Assembly: GCF_019218745.1 (NCBI RefSeq)
Contig: NZ_JAHUXA010000020.1
Span: forward strand, 1 to 64,000
Reading direction: 5' to 3'
From: Enterobacter sp. ENT03
Lineage (GTDB): Bacteria; Pseudomonadota; Gammaproteobacteria; Enterobacterales; Enterobacteriaceae
DNA: 64,000 bases
Under the pieces are notes generated by a model. It made no database searches. It was given only the letters and a program-made list of their open reading frames with translations, and was not told where the DNA came from. The translations under genes were made by a program, and so were the position numbers. Of the stretch, positions 29,596 to 38,761 are shown one piece after another; position 1 is the stretch's first letter, and the number at the start of each line of letters is the position of its first letter.

Positions 29596-31257
29596 TCAGA
29601 ACGTTTCCCAGTTCTCGTCCGTGGTGGCGACTTTACGCGTCAGCACCGTCGGCGCCATGGTCTGTGCCGAAGCCATTCCCGCAGAAGCCGGGCGTGCAAC
29701 GCGACGGGTACGGAATACGGCAACGGCCTGCGTCAGACGACTCGCCTGCTCTTCCAGCGCGGCAGCCGCAGCGGCAGATTCTTCCACCAGCGAGGCGTTC
29801 TGCTGTGTCACACGGTCCATTTCTGCAACCGCCAGACCCACCTGGTCGATACCACGGCTCTGCTCATCAGACGCAGAGGCGATTTCGCCCATGATGTCGG
29901 TCACACGCGTTACCGCGCTGACGATCTCATCCATGGTTTCACCGGCGCTTTCCACCAGCGTGGAGCCAATTTCAACGCGGCCCACAGAGTCTTCGATCAG
30001 GCTCTTAATTTCCCGCGCGGCCTGCGCACTACGCTGGGCGAGGTTACGCACTTCACCGGCAACCACCGCAAAACCACGGCCCTGCTCACCTGCACGCGCT
30101 GCTTCCACCGCGGCGTTCAACGCCAGGATGTTAGTCTGGAAGGCAATACCGTCAATCACGCTGATGATGTCAGCAATTTTCTGCGAACTGCCGGCGATGT
30201 CGCGCATGGTCTGCACCACGTTATCCACCACTTTGCCGCCTTTCTGCGCCGTTTCTGACGCGCTAAGCGCCAGATGACTCGCCTGACGGGCGTTTTCGGC
30301 GTTCTGCTTCACGGTCGCGGTCAGCTCTTCCATGCTGGCGGCCGTCTCTTCCAGGGAAGCTGCCTGCTGTTCAGTACGGGAGGAGAGATCGTTGTTACCG
30401 GCGGAGATTTCGCTGGCCCCGCTGTAAATCGCATCAGCGCCATTGCGAACATCGCCTACAGTACGTACCAGCTCACCCTGCATGTGGCGCAGACTGTCAG
30501 CCAGTTGCCCCATTTCATTGGTGCCGTGTACGTTGATGTCCTGTTCCAGATCGCCGCTGGCAATATGACGGATGCTCTCAACCAGACGTTGCAGCGGCGC
30601 GATCAGTACATTTTTAATGCCGAACCAGACGGCAACAATCACCGCCAGCACGACGATCAGCACGCTGATAATGATCCACACCGCCATGCTGTAGGAGCTG
30701 TCGTTATCCGCTACGGCCACGTCATAGAGATGGTCGTTCTGCTCAAGATACTGCACGTACTGCTTCTCAAAGCCATCCTGGTAACCCTGGGTTGGCTGAT
30801 CGAAGAACTCGTTAATTTTGCCTGCGCCCAGTAACTGGATCAGTTCCGCCAGCGCACCGTGATAGATGTCATAGTTACGCTTCACTTCGGCGGCAGCGGC
30901 TTCGCTCTGGCGAGGATCGCGCGGCAGCGCCTGATACTCGTTCCAGCGCACTTCCGCTTGCTTCAGGGAGGTGGTAGCAATCTGCATCAGTTCAGCCACG
31001 GTCGCACCGCTACCGATGTTGTTCTGATCCATCATGTAGCGGATCCCGGCACGGTTCAGCGTGTTACGGGTCTGCAACAGCGCCACCCAGCTGCCATTCA
31101 GCGTCGACTGCTGGGCACGGATGGTCTGTAAAACGGTGAAGTTTTCTTTGTCATGCTTGAGGGCATTAAAGAAAAGTCCCCCGGAGGCGAGTTGTAAAAA
31201 GCCAAATAAACACAATACCAGTAATAAACTGGTAACAATTTTTATACGGTTCAACAT
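29596..31257 (-). CDS. tsr: Serine chemoreceptor Tsr
   Basis: Inner-membrane methyl-accepting chemotaxis protein for serine and related cues. It is 553 aa: TM1 about 8-30, periplasmic four-helix bundle with the alpha1 segment [18 protein letters not shown]2 about 190-215, HAMP (about 216-268), methylation helices with [17 protein letters not shown], and the hairpin tip [43 protein letters not shown]. The C-terminal pentapeptide NWETF, the CheR/CheB tether, is intact. The start has AAAGGAAT. A flagellar sigma-28 promoter lies 31 bp upstream. Confidence 0.97.
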   Translation of the reverse strand: MLNRIKIVTSLLLVLCLFGFLQLASGGLFFNALKHDKENFTVLQTIRAQQSTLNGSWVALLQTRNTLNRAGIRYMMDQNNIGSGATVAELMQIATTSLKQAEVRWNEYQALPRDPRQSEAAAAEVKRNYDIYHGALAELIQLLGAGKINEFFDQPTQGYQDGFEKQYVQYLEQNDHLYDVAVADNDSSYSMAVWIIISVLIVVLAVIVAVWFGIKNVLIAPLQRLVESIRHIASGDLEQDINVHGTNEMGQLADSLRHMQGELVRTVGDVRNGADAIYSGASEISAGNNDLSSRTEQQAASLEETAASMEELTATVKQNAENARQASHLALSASETAQKGGKVVDNVVQTMRDIAGSSQKIADIISVIDGIAFQTNILALNAAVEAARAGEQGRGFAVVAGEVRNLAQRSAQAAREIKSLIEDSVGRVEIGSTLVESAGETMDEIVSAVTRVTDIMGEIASASDEQSRGIDQVGLAVAEMDRVTQQNASLVEESAAAAAALEEQASRLTQAVAVFRTRRVARPASAGMASAQTMAPTVLTRKVATTDENWETF

Positions 31258-31287
31258 GTTTTTTCATTCCTTTGGTCGGATAACACT

Positions 31288-31314
31288 TTTTCGGCCTGGA
31301 TAAGAAAAACTTTA
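31288..31314 (-). promoter_or_regulatory. FliA (sigma-28) promoter of tsr
   Basis: On the minus strand TAAAGTTT, exactly 11 bases, then GCCGAAAA. This fits the sigma-28 consensus TAAAGTTT-N11-GCCGATAA with one mismatch, and it is placed correctly for tsr. Confidence 0.9.
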
Positions 31315-31377
31315 CGGCTAAACGTGCTAATTGACGTTTATTTTGCAGGGGCTTTATCTGCGCGGTGAATTATTCCA

Positions 31378-31470
31378 CGTGACCGTAATCACATATTTCC
31401 CGCCGCTGATTATCGTCATTTACCGCTTAGCGCCCACGCTGACCGCTCACCCCCAATTAACTACCGCTCA
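31378..31470 (+). promoter_or_regulatory. btsT control region: CRP site and three BtsR direct repeats
   Basis: CGTGACCGTAATCACA (31378-31393) is a symmetric GTGA-N6-TCAC CRP site. Three direct repeats follow: ACCGCTTA (31422-31429), ACCGCTCA (31442-31449) and ACCGCTCA (31463-31470), with 12- and 13-bp spacers. As I recall, E. coli BtsR/YehT, a LytTR response regulator, binds two ACC(G/A)CT(C/T)A repeats 13 bp apart upstream of yjiY/btsT. The region predicts pyruvate-triggered activation combined with catabolite control. The rest of 31315-31591 holds no gene. Confidence 0.85.
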
Positions 31471-31591
31471 GGCAGATAGCGCCCGTTTTTTGCGCGCTTT
31501 TTGCCATGATCTGACCCAGCACGTTGTCTCTTAAAAACGTCATTTTTCACACACCAATTGACTCTTAACTGATCTTTAAGCCAGGTCTGAT

Positions 31592-33742
31592 ATGGATAAT
31601 AAAAAACTACTTAAGCACTTACCCTGGGCACTGCTCGGGATCCTCGGTGCATTCTGTCTGGCGGTGGTCGCCTTACGACGGGGTGAGAGCGTAAGCGCGT
31701 TGTGGATCGTTGTCGCTTCGGTTTCGGTTTACCTCGTGGCGTATCGCTACTACAGCCTCTACATCGCCCAGAAGGTGATGAAACTCGACCCGACGCGCGC
31801 GACGCCAGCGGTCATTAACAACGACGGCCTGAACTATGTGCCGACCAACCGTAACGTTCTGTTCGGTCACCACTTTGCCGCGATTGCCGGGGCTGGCCCG
31901 CTGGTCGGCCCGGTGCTGGCCGCGCAAATGGGCTACCTGCCCGGCACGCTATGGCTGCTGGCCGGTGTCGTACTGGCCGGTGCGGTACAGGACTTTATGG
32001 TGCTGTTCATCTCCTCCCGCCGTAACGGCGCGTCTCTGGGCGAGATGATCAAAGAAGAGATGGGCCGCGTGCCTGGCACCATTGCGCTGTTCGGCTGCTT
32101 CTTAATCATGATCATCATCCTCGCCGTACTGGCGCTGATCGTGGTGAAAGCGCTGGCGGAATCGCCGTGGGGTGTCTTTACCGTCTGCTCGACAGTGCCT
32201 ATTGCGCTGTTTATGGGCATCTACATGCGCTTCCTGCGTCCAGGGCGCGTGGGTGAAGTGTCGGTCATCGGTATCGTGCTGCTGGTGGCGTCGATTTACT
32301 TCGGTGGCGTGATCGCAAGCGATCCGTACTGGGGCCCGGCGCTGACCTTCAAAGACACCACCATCACCTTTACGCTGATTGGTTATGCGTTTGTCTCGGC
32401 GCTGCTGCCGGTATGGCTGATCCTCGCGCCGCGTGACTACCTGGCGACCTTCCTGAAAATCGGCGTTATCGTCGGTCTGGCTATCGGCATCGTGATCCTC
32501 AATCCGGAACTGAAAATGCCTGCCATGACCCAGTACATCGACGGTACCGGTCCGCTGTGGAAAGGGGCGCTGTTCCCGTTCCTGTTTATCACCATCGCCT
32601 GTGGCGCGGTGTCTGGCTTCCATGCGCTCATCGCTTCCGGCACCACGCCGAAGCTGCTGGCCTGTGAAACCGACGCCCGCTTTATTGGTTATGGCGCGAT
32701 GCTGATGGAATCCTTCGTCGCCATCATGGCGCTGGTGGCGGCCTCGATTATTGAGCCGGGGCTGTACTTTGCCATGAACACCCCGCCTGCCGGTCTGGGG
32801 ATCGTGATGCCGAACCTGCATGAGCTGGGCGGCGAAAACGGACCGATGATCATGGCGCAGCTGAAAGATGTCACCGCACACGCGGCAGCTACCGTCAGCT
32901 CCTGGGGCTTTGTGATTTCCCCTGAGCAGATCCTGCAAACCGCGAAAGACATCGGCGAACCGTCCGTGCTGAACCGTGCCGGTGGCGCACCGACGCTGGC
33001 GGTGGGCATTGCGCATGTGTTCCACAAGATCCTGCCGTGGGCTGACATGGGCTTCTGGTATCACTTCGGCATTCTGTTTGAAGCGCTGTTCATCCTGACC
33101 GCGCTGGATGCGGGTACCCGTTCCGGTCGCTTTATGTTGCAGGATCTGCTGGGTAACTTCGTGCCTTTCCTGAAGAAAACCGATTCGCTGGTGGCCGGTA
33201 TTATCGGCACCGCGGGCTGCGTAGGTCTGTGGGGCTACCTGCTGTATCAGGGCGTGGTGGATCCGCTGGGCGGCGTGAAGAGCCTGTGGCCGCTGTTCGG
33301 GATCTCCAACCAGATGCTGGCTGCCGTGGCGCTGGTACTGGGTACGGTGGTACTGGTTAAAATGCAGCGCACCAAATACATCTGGGTGACGGTTGTTCCG
33401 GCGGTATGGCTTTTGATCTGCACCACATGGGCGCTCGGCCTGAAGCTGTTCAGTGACAATCCGCAGATGGAAGGCTTCTTCTACATGGCGAGCCAGTACA
33501 AAGCGCGTATTGCCGCCGGTGGCGAGCTGACCGCGCAGGAAGTGGCGAACATGAATCACATCGTGGTGAACAACTACACCAACGCGGGCCTGAGCATTCT
33601 GTTCCTGGTGGTGGTGTACAGCATCATTTTCTACGGCTTCAAAACCTGCATGAAAGCCCGTAACAGCAAGGTGCGCACGGATAAAGAAACCCCGTACGTG
33701 CCGGTGCCGGAAGGCGGTGTGAAAACCTCCTCGCATCACTAA
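31592..33742 (+). CDS. btsT: Pyruvate:H+ symporter BtsT (CstA family)
   Basis: High-affinity pyruvate transporter in the inner membrane, induced by the BtsS-BtsR two-component system. It is 716 aa, the E. coli length, with some sixteen to eighteen hydrophobic helices. CstA-family motifs: NRNVLFGHHFAAIAGAGPLVGPVLAAQMGYLPG (about 86-118), ACGAVSGFHALIASGTTPK and LTALDAGTRSGRFMLQDLLG. The C-terminus is basic and hydrophilic, ending TSSHH. It is followed by yjiX and yjiA in the conserved btsT-yjiX-yjiA order. Confidence 0.97.
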   Translation: MDNKKLLKHLPWALLGILGAFCLAVVALRRGESVSALWIVVASVSVYLVAYRYYSLYIAQKVMKLDPTRATPAVINNDGLNYVPTNRNVLFGHHFAAIAGAGPLVGPVLAAQMGYLPGTLWLLAGVVLAGAVQDFMVLFISSRRNGASLGEMIKEEMGRVPGTIALFGCFLIMIIILAVLALIVVKALAESPWGVFTVCSTVPIALFMGIYMRFLRPGRVGEVSVIGIVLLVASIYFGGVIASDPYWGPALTFKDTTITFTLIGYAFVSALLPVWLILAPRDYLATFLKIGVIVGLAIGIVILNPELKMPAMTQYIDGTGPLWKGALFPFLFITIACGAVSGFHALIASGTTPKLLACETDARFIGYGAMLMESFVAIMALVAASIIEPGLYFAMNTPPAGLGIVMPNLHELGGENGPMIMAQLKDVTAHAAATVSSWGFVISPEQILQTAKDIGEPSVLNRAGGAPTLAVGIAHVFHKILPWADMGFWYHFGILFEALFILTALDAGTRSGRFMLQDLLGNFVPFLKKTDSLVAGIIGTAGCVGLWGYLLYQGVVDPLGGVKSLWPLFGISNQMLAAVALVLGTVVLVKMQRTKYIWVTVVPAVWLLICTTWALGLKLFSDNPQMEGFFYMASQYKARIAAGGELTAQEVANMNHIVVNNYTNAGLSILFLVVVYSIIFYGFKTCMKARNSKVRTDKETPYVPVPEGGVKTSSHH

Positions 33743-33750
33743 GTAGCCTG

Positions 33751-33817
33751 GCGGGTGGCGCTGCGCTCACCCGCCCTACAAAACACTTCAGGTCCGGCAC
33801 GCGTAGCGCCGCCGGGC
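33751..33817. repeat. REP pair between btsT and yjiX
   Basis: GCGGGTGGCGCTGCGC...ACCCGCC at 33751-33779 and CCGGCACGC...GCCGCCGGG at 33794-33817. The second is followed by CTTTT and could double as a partial terminator after btsT. Confidence 0.75.
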
Positions 33818-33839
33818 TTTTACTTATCGGAATACAAAA

Positions 33840-34034
33840 ATGTTTGGTAACTTAGGCGAAGCAAAAAAGTATCTCGGCCAGGCCGCGAGAATGCTGATTG
33901 GTATTCCTGATTACGACAATTACGTCGAGCACATGAAAACCAATCATCCGGACAAGCCCTGGATGACCTATAACGAGTTCTTCCGCGAACGTCAGGAAGC
34001 ACGCTATGGCAGCGGCGGAAGCAGCTGCTGTTAA
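33840..34034 (+). CDS. yjiX: YjiX, YbdD/DUF466 small protein
   Basis: A 64-residue soluble protein of the YbdD/YjiX family, encoded next to CstA-type carbon transporters (ybdD-cstA, yjiX-btsT). Family core: [43 protein letters not shown]. It ends in a Cys-Cys pair after a Gly/Ser linker, a possible metal or thiol handle. It is 12 bp upstream of yjiA. Proposed to assist the transporter; not proven. Confidence 0.93.
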   Translation: MFGNLGEAKKYLGQAARMLIGIPDYDNYVEHMKTNHPDKPWMTYNEFFRERQEARYGSGGSSCC

Positions 34035-34046
34035 GAAGGAAACCTC

Positions 34047-35003
34047 ATGACCCCGATTGCCGTCACGCTCCTCACCGGTTTTCTTGGCGCAGGAAAAACC
34101 ACCCTGCTGCGCCATATCCTCAATGAACAGCACGGTTACAAAATTGCCGTTATCGAAAATGAGTTCGGGGAAGTCTCCGTCGATACGCAGTTGATCGGCG
34201 ACCGCGCGACGCAGATTAAAACCCTGACCAATGGCTGTATCTGCTGTAGCCGCTCGAACGAGCTACAGGATGCGCTGCTGGATCTGCTCGACAGCCTCGA
34301 CAAAGGCGATATTGAGTTTGATCGGCTGGTGATCGAATGCACCGGCATGGCCGATCCCGGCCCGATTATTCAGACCTTCTTCAACCATGAAATTATTTGC
34401 CAGCGCTACCTGCTGGACGGTGTCATTGCGCTGGTCGATGCGGTACATGCCGACGAACAGATGAACCAGTTCACCCTTGCCCAGTCGCAGGTAGGTTACG
34501 CCGACCGCATTTTGCTCACCAAAACCGATATTGCTGGCGAAGCCGAAGCGCTGCGTGAACGGCTGGCCCGCATCAACGCCCGCGCGCCGGTCTACACCGT
34601 GATCCACGGTGAAACCGATCTGGCGCTGCTGTTTAACACCAGCGGATTTATGCTGGAAGAAACCATCGTTCCGGCAAAGCCGCGCTTCCACTTTATGAGC
34701 GATAAGCAGAACGATATTGCGTCGATTGTGGTGGAGATGGATTACCCGGTGGACATCAGCGAGGTGTCACGGGTGATGGAAAACCTGCTGCTGAGCTTCG
34801 CGGAAAAGCTGCTGCGCTACAAAGGCATGTTATGGATAGACGGCGAGCCGAATCGCCTGCTGTTCCAGGGCGTGCAGCGCCTGTACAGCGCCGACTGGGA
34901 CCGCCCGTGGGGCGACGAGCCACCGCACAGCCAGCTGGTGTTTATCGGCGTTCAGTTGCCGGAAGACGAGATCAGAGCAGCGTTTGCCGCCCTGAAGAAA
35001 TAA
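34047..35003 (+). CDS. yjiA: Zinc-binding GTPase YjiA (COG0523)
   Basis: Metal-handling P-loop GTPase of the CobW/COG0523 family, 318 aa. Walker A GFLGAGKTTLL is at 11-21. The metal motif C-x-C-C is at Cys64, Cys66 and Cys67 (NGCICCSRS). DRLVIECTGMADP forms switch II and LLTKTD is the G4 motif; the CobW C-terminal domain begins near 210. It shares an operon with yjiX and btsT. The client metal protein is unknown. Confidence 0.95.
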   Translation: MTPIAVTLLTGFLGAGKTTLLRHILNEQHGYKIAVIENEFGEVSVDTQLIGDRATQIKTLTNGCICCSRSNELQDALLDLLDSLDKGDIEFDRLVIECTGMADPGPIIQTFFNHEIICQRYLLDGVIALVDAVHADEQMNQFTLAQSQVGYADRILLTKTDIAGEAEALRERLARINARAPVYTVIHGETDLALLFNTSGFMLEETIVPAKPRFHFMSDKQNDIASIVVEMDYPVDISEVSRVMENLLLSFAEKLLRYKGMLWIDGEPNRLLFQGVQRLYSADWDRPWGDEPPHSQLVFIGVQLPEDEIRAAFAALKK

Positions 35004-35010
35004 TTGTGTT

Positions 35011-35042
35011 GTAGGCCGGATAAGGCACAGCCGCCATCCGGC
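35011..35042. repeat. REP element after yjiA
   Basis: GTAGGCCGGATAAGGC...GCCATCCGGCAT lies between yjiA and the convergent Fic-like gene. Confidence 0.8.
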
Positions 35043-35048
35043 ATAACG

Positions 35049-35783
35049 TTACTCCTGATAACACGCCACCAGAAATTCCATCATCTCGGTGGCATCTTTA
35101 CTGTGATAAAAACGCACCATTCTGGCGTTAAAGTCGAGCGCACGTGCAGCCGGGATGCTGATAGGGTTGAAGCCGTGCAGCATCAGCCAGCCATTCATCA
35201 TATAACGACTGGTGCGTTTATTGCCGTCGAAGAAAAACTGGAAATAAGCGCCAAAAAGGAACATGGCCAGCGCGCCTTCAAATGGCGGCAAAGTTTTGAT
35301 CTGGCGAACACCTTCTGAAAATATCCGGTTAAGTTCCGGAGCACCGGCTTCCGTTGCGGGTGGGAAATGCGTGCCCAGTTCCCCCAGGTGAACGCGGGCC
35401 TGATAATACACCTCATCCCCTTCCCCGCGGAAAACGCCCCACTCCAGCGCTTCGTTACGGGCAATAATGCTGTGCAACAGCGTGAAGGTTTTTTTATCAA
35501 GATCAAACCGCCCGGACTGCACCAGCTCAATCAGCTTTTTGCTGCTGTCAGCAAGGTTTAACACCTGCTCGGTATCACTCACTTTATGGCCGCCGACGGT
35601 AACACCATCCAGCAGGGTTTTAACTTCAACATAGGTATAGGGGTTATTTTCCAGCTGTGCCGCGTCCCAAACAAAACCTGCCATATGGGTTTTAAAGGTA
35701 AATAACGCCACGCGGGAACCCACGTTTTTAACCTCCGGGATCACACTCGCGTCCCAGGTAAGTCCCAGCAGTTCAGTCGACAT
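35049..35783 (-). CDS. Fic-domain protein with catalytic His replaced by Gln
   Basis: A protein of 244 aa with a Fic fold, normally an AMP-transferase. The Fic core HxFx(D/E)GN(G/K)R reads QFFFDGNKR here: Gln182 stands where the catalytic His belongs, while Phe184, Asp186, Gly187, Asn188 and Arg190 of the loop are kept. An N-terminal segment AAQLENNPYTYVEVKTLLDG (41-60) resembles the class II inhibitory helix S/T-x-x-x-E-(G/N), with its Glu45 retained but Ser replaced by Ala. The ATG at 35783 (GGGAAAGAG upstream) is preferred over 35801. It is a single gene facing yjiA. It may be a pseudo-enzyme or use a non-AMPylating chemistry. Confidence 0.8.
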   Translation of the reverse strand: MSTELLGLTWDASVIPEVKNVGSRVALFTFKTHMAGFVWDAAQLENNPYTYVEVKTLLDGVTVGGHKVSDTEQVLNLADSSKKLIELVQSGRFDLDKKTFTLLHSIIARNEALEWGVFRGEGDEVYYQARVHLGELGTHFPPATEAGAPELNRIFSEGVRQIKTLPPFEGALAMFLFGAYFQFFFDGNKRTSRYMMNGWLMLHGFNPISIPAARALDFNARMVRFYHSKDATEMMEFLVACYQE

Positions 35784-35929
35784 CGCTCTTTCCCGTATCA
35801 CTGTTGATACTGGTATTATTTCACAGTTTTAGCACATCGCTACTGTGGCGTTCGAATCAGGGGGGAAGGGGCTTAGAACGGAACAAGGCTGGCCCTCCCC
35901 TGCGAGAGGACCATAATGCTAATCAGCAA

Positions 35930-37300
35930 TTACTTACTCACTACCACCAGCTTCTGGTTCACAAATTCTTTGATCCCCAGATCCGATAGCTCGCGGCCAA
36001 AGCCGGAGCGCTTCACGCCGCCGAACGGCAGCTCAGGCGCGGTATCGGTCAGCGAGTTGATGTAGACCATACCGGTTTCGATACGCGAGGCGAGGCCTTT
36101 TGCACGCTCGATGTTCTGGCTGAAGATCGCGCCGCCCAGACCATAGTGGGAGTCGTTCGCCAGCTTCACCACTTCATCATCGTTTTTCACCACGTATACC
36201 TGCGCCACCGGGCCGAAGAACTCTTCGAAGTACGCCGGGTTATCACGAGTGATATGGGTCAGAATGGTCGGCTCAAAGAAGTTACCTTTGTGATCCACCG
36301 GCTTACCGCCATAGTGCAGCGTCGCGCCGTTTTTCACCGCCTCGTCCACCTGTTTGGTCAGGGTTTCAACAGCATCTTTGGAAGAGAGCGGGCCAAGGGT
36401 GGTGCTTTCATCCAGCGGATCGCCCATTTTCACCTGACGGAACGCCTCGGTATATTTTTCGAGGAATTTATCAGCCACCGCTTCATGGATGATAAAGCGT
36501 TTCGCGGCGGTACAGACCTGTCCGGCGTTCTGTAAACGCGCGGTCACGCCTACTTTCACCGCTTTTTCAATATCGGCGTCGTCGAGCACCACGAACACGT
36601 CGTTACCGCCCAGCTCCAGCGTCGATTTTTTCAGTTTCTTCGCCGCCTGCGCAGCCACGATGCCACCGGCTTTTTCCGAACCGGTCAGCGCCACGCCCTG
36701 CACACGGTCATCGGCAATAATGTTCGATACCTGTTCGGAGGTGATAAACAGGTTGGTGTAGGCCCCTTCCGGCGCGCCCGCTTCGCGCACCAGATGCGCA
36801 AAGGCTTCGGCACAGTGCGGCACAATGCTCGCATGTTTTACCACCACCGGGTTACCGGCGGCGAGGTTCGGTGCCAGTACGCGCATCAGCTGATAATAGG
36901 GGAAGTTCCACGGCTCCACGGCCAGCAGTACGCCAATCGGATGGTGCTCAACCCAGGCGTCGCCCAGATCGGAGTCATATTTTACCGGGGCGAGAAACGC
37001 TTTCGCGTTATCGGCATAGTAACGGGCGATTTTCGCGCACAACGCCACTTCGCCGCGGCTTTGTTCAATCAGCTTACCCATGTCTTCGGTAGCAATTTTT
37101 GCCAGCGCTTCCTGCTGCTCTTCCATAAGATCGGCCAGGCGGTGCAGGATCGGCAGCCGCTGAGCAATATCCCCTTTCGCCCAGTCGGAGTGGTAAAGCG
37201 CATCGGCTTTTTGCAGCGCGCGTTCGACGTCGGCATCGCTGTGGGGCGGATACTCTTTTACAAGCTCGTTGGTAAAAGGATTAATTGTCTGGTACGCCAT
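35930..37300 (-). CDS. NAD(P)-dependent succinate-semialdehyde-type dehydrogenase
   Basis: Aldehyde dehydrogenase superfamily, 456 aa, closest in pattern to Sad/GabD enzymes. The general base Glu is in TLELGGND (about 229), the catalytic Cys in QNAGQVCTAAKRF (about 263), the cofactor-loop TGSEKAGG (about 205-212) and EEFFGPVAQVY. It lacks the N-terminal extension of GabD and has the short form typical of Sad/YneI. Start ATG with CAGGAGG. It is monocistronic. The aldehyde substrate is not determinable from sequence. Confidence 0.9.
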   Translation of the reverse strand: MAYQTINPFTNELVKEYPPHSDADVERALQKADALYHSDWAKGDIAQRLPILHRLADLMEEQQEALAKIATEDMGKLIEQSRGEVALCAKIARYYADNAKAFLAPVKYDSDLGDAWVEHHPIGVLLAVEPWNFPYYQLMRVLAPNLAAGNPVVVKHASIVPHCAEAFAHLVREAGAPEGAYTNLFITSEQVSNIIADDRVQGVALTGSEKAGGIVAAQAAKKLKKSTLELGGNDVFVVLDDADIEKAVKVGVTARLQNAGQVCTAAKRFIIHEAVADKFLEKYTEAFRQVKMGDPLDESTTLGPLSSKDAVETLTKQVDEAVKNGATLHYGGKPVDHKGNFFEPTILTHITRDNPAYFEEFFGPVAQVYVVKNDDEVVKLANDSHYGLGGAIFSQNIERAKGLASRIETGMVYINSLTDTAPELPFGGVKRSGFGRELSDLGIKEFVNQKLVVVSK

Positions 37301-37459
37301 ATCAAATACCTCCTGATGGGCAGTAAAAAATGCTGTTCGGGTTAATAATGGTAGACGCTAACGCTGGCATCAGGGGTAAAGTTGGGTATAACCAGAGGGT
37401 TCTTAGTTTCAAAATGTTTTAAAAAACGACAAATTCCGGGCAGAGGATATGCTTAAACC

Positions 37460-38746
37460 ATGGATAAACTCGCTGAACTTAAACGCGCCAAGCGTCTGGC
37501 GCTGTCGTTACTGCTGATTGCGGCGGCGACCTTTGTGACGACACTCTTTCTGCCACCCTCCATCTGGGTCAGCGGCGTAAAAGCGATTGCCGAAGCGGCG
37601 ATGGTCGGCGCGCTGGCAGACTGGTTTGCGGTGGTCGCGCTGTTTCGCCGCGTGCCACTGCCGTTTATTTCCCGCCATACGGCGATCATCCCGCGCAATA
37701 AAGACCGGATCGGCGAAAATCTTGGGGTCTTCGTGCAGGAAAAATTCCTCGATACCCAGTCGCTGATCGACCTGATCCGCCGGTACGAACCGGCGCTGAT
37801 TATCGGCAACTGGTTCAGCAAACCGGAAAATGCCGCGCGTATTGGTCAGAATATGTTGCAGGTGATGAGCGGTTTTCTCGATCTCACGGACGACTCACGT
37901 ATCCAGCTGCTGCTCAAACGCGCGGTGCATAAGGCTATCGATAAGGTCGATCTGAGCGGCACCTCTGCGCTGGTGCTGGAAAGTCTGACCAAAAATAACC
38001 GCCATCAGGCTCTGCTGGATGCGCTGATTGCGCAACTGGTGACGCTGTTAGGGCGCGAAAGTACACGCGCCTTTATCGCCGCGCAGGTGGTGCGCTGGCT
38101 GAAGGCCGAACACCCGAACAAAGCGCGACTGCTGCCCACGGAGTGGCTTGGCGAGCACAGCGCCGAACTGGTGACCAGCGCGGTAAACTCCCTGCTGGCC
38201 GACATCAGCGCCGATCAGGCGCACCAGATCCGCCTGGCCTTTGATCGCGCCACGGTGCGGCTGATCGAACGGCTGAAAACCGATCCGGAGATGGCAGCGA
38301 AAGCGGAGAGCACCAAACGGTATCTGAAAGAGGATGAAGCGTTTAACCGCTATCTTGGCGAGCTGTGGGGCGATCTGCGCGGCTGGCTGAAAGCGGATAT
38401 GCAAAGCGAAGACTCCCGCGTCAAACAGCGCATTACCGAAGCCGGGCTGTGGTTTGGCGAAACGCTGGTCAGTGACAGCGCCTTGCGCGCCTCGCTTAAT
38501 CAGCATCTGGAACAGGCCGCGCGCAGCATCGCGCCGGAGTTTGCCCGCTTCCTGACCGGGCATATCAGCGACACGGTGAAAAGCTGGGACGCGAAAGACA
38601 TGTCGCAGCAAATTGAGCTGAACATCGGCAAGGATTTGCAGTTTATCCGCGTCAACGGCACGCTGGTCGGCGGCACGATCGGGCTGATCTTATTCCTGCT
38701 TTCTCAGCTTCCGGCGCTGTTTTCGCGCCTCTCTTTCACCTTGTAA
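37460..38746 (+). CDS. yjiN: YjiN, DUF445 membrane protein
   Basis: An inner-membrane protein of 428 aa in family DUF445 with N-terminal hydrophobic segments (about 12-33 and 36-60), a long helical cytoplasmic or periplasmic body of repeated DUF445 segments and a C-terminal membrane helix ([18 protein letters not shown]). The hallmark is [39 protein letters not shown]. The function is unknown. It ends 15 bp before the stop of the convergent DUF2955 gene. Confidence 0.93.
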   Translation: MDKLAELKRAKRLALSLLLIAAATFVTTLFLPPSIWVSGVKAIAEAAMVGALADWFAVVALFRRVPLPFISRHTAIIPRNKDRIGENLGVFVQEKFLDTQSLIDLIRRYEPALIIGNWFSKPENAARIGQNMLQVMSGFLDLTDDSRIQLLLKRAVHKAIDKVDLSGTSALVLESLTKNNRHQALLDALIAQLVTLLGRESTRAFIAAQVVRWLKAEHPNKARLLPTEWLGEHSAELVTSAVNSLLADISADQAHQIRLAFDRATVRLIERLKTDPEMAAKAESTKRYLKEDEAFNRYLGELWGDLRGWLKADMQSEDSRVKQRITEAGLWFGETLVSDSALRASLNQHLEQAARSIAPEFARFLTGHISDTVKSWDAKDMSQQIELNIGKDLQFIRVNGTLVGGTIGLILFLLSQLPALFSRLSFTL

Positions 38747-38761
38747 CGCATCTTGTCACCT

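Noticed and set aside
32102-33739. 545-codon open frame antisense to btsT
   Set aside because: It has high His/Arg/Gln composition typical of the reverse frame of GC-rich coding sequence, no ribosome site and full overlap with a certain gene.
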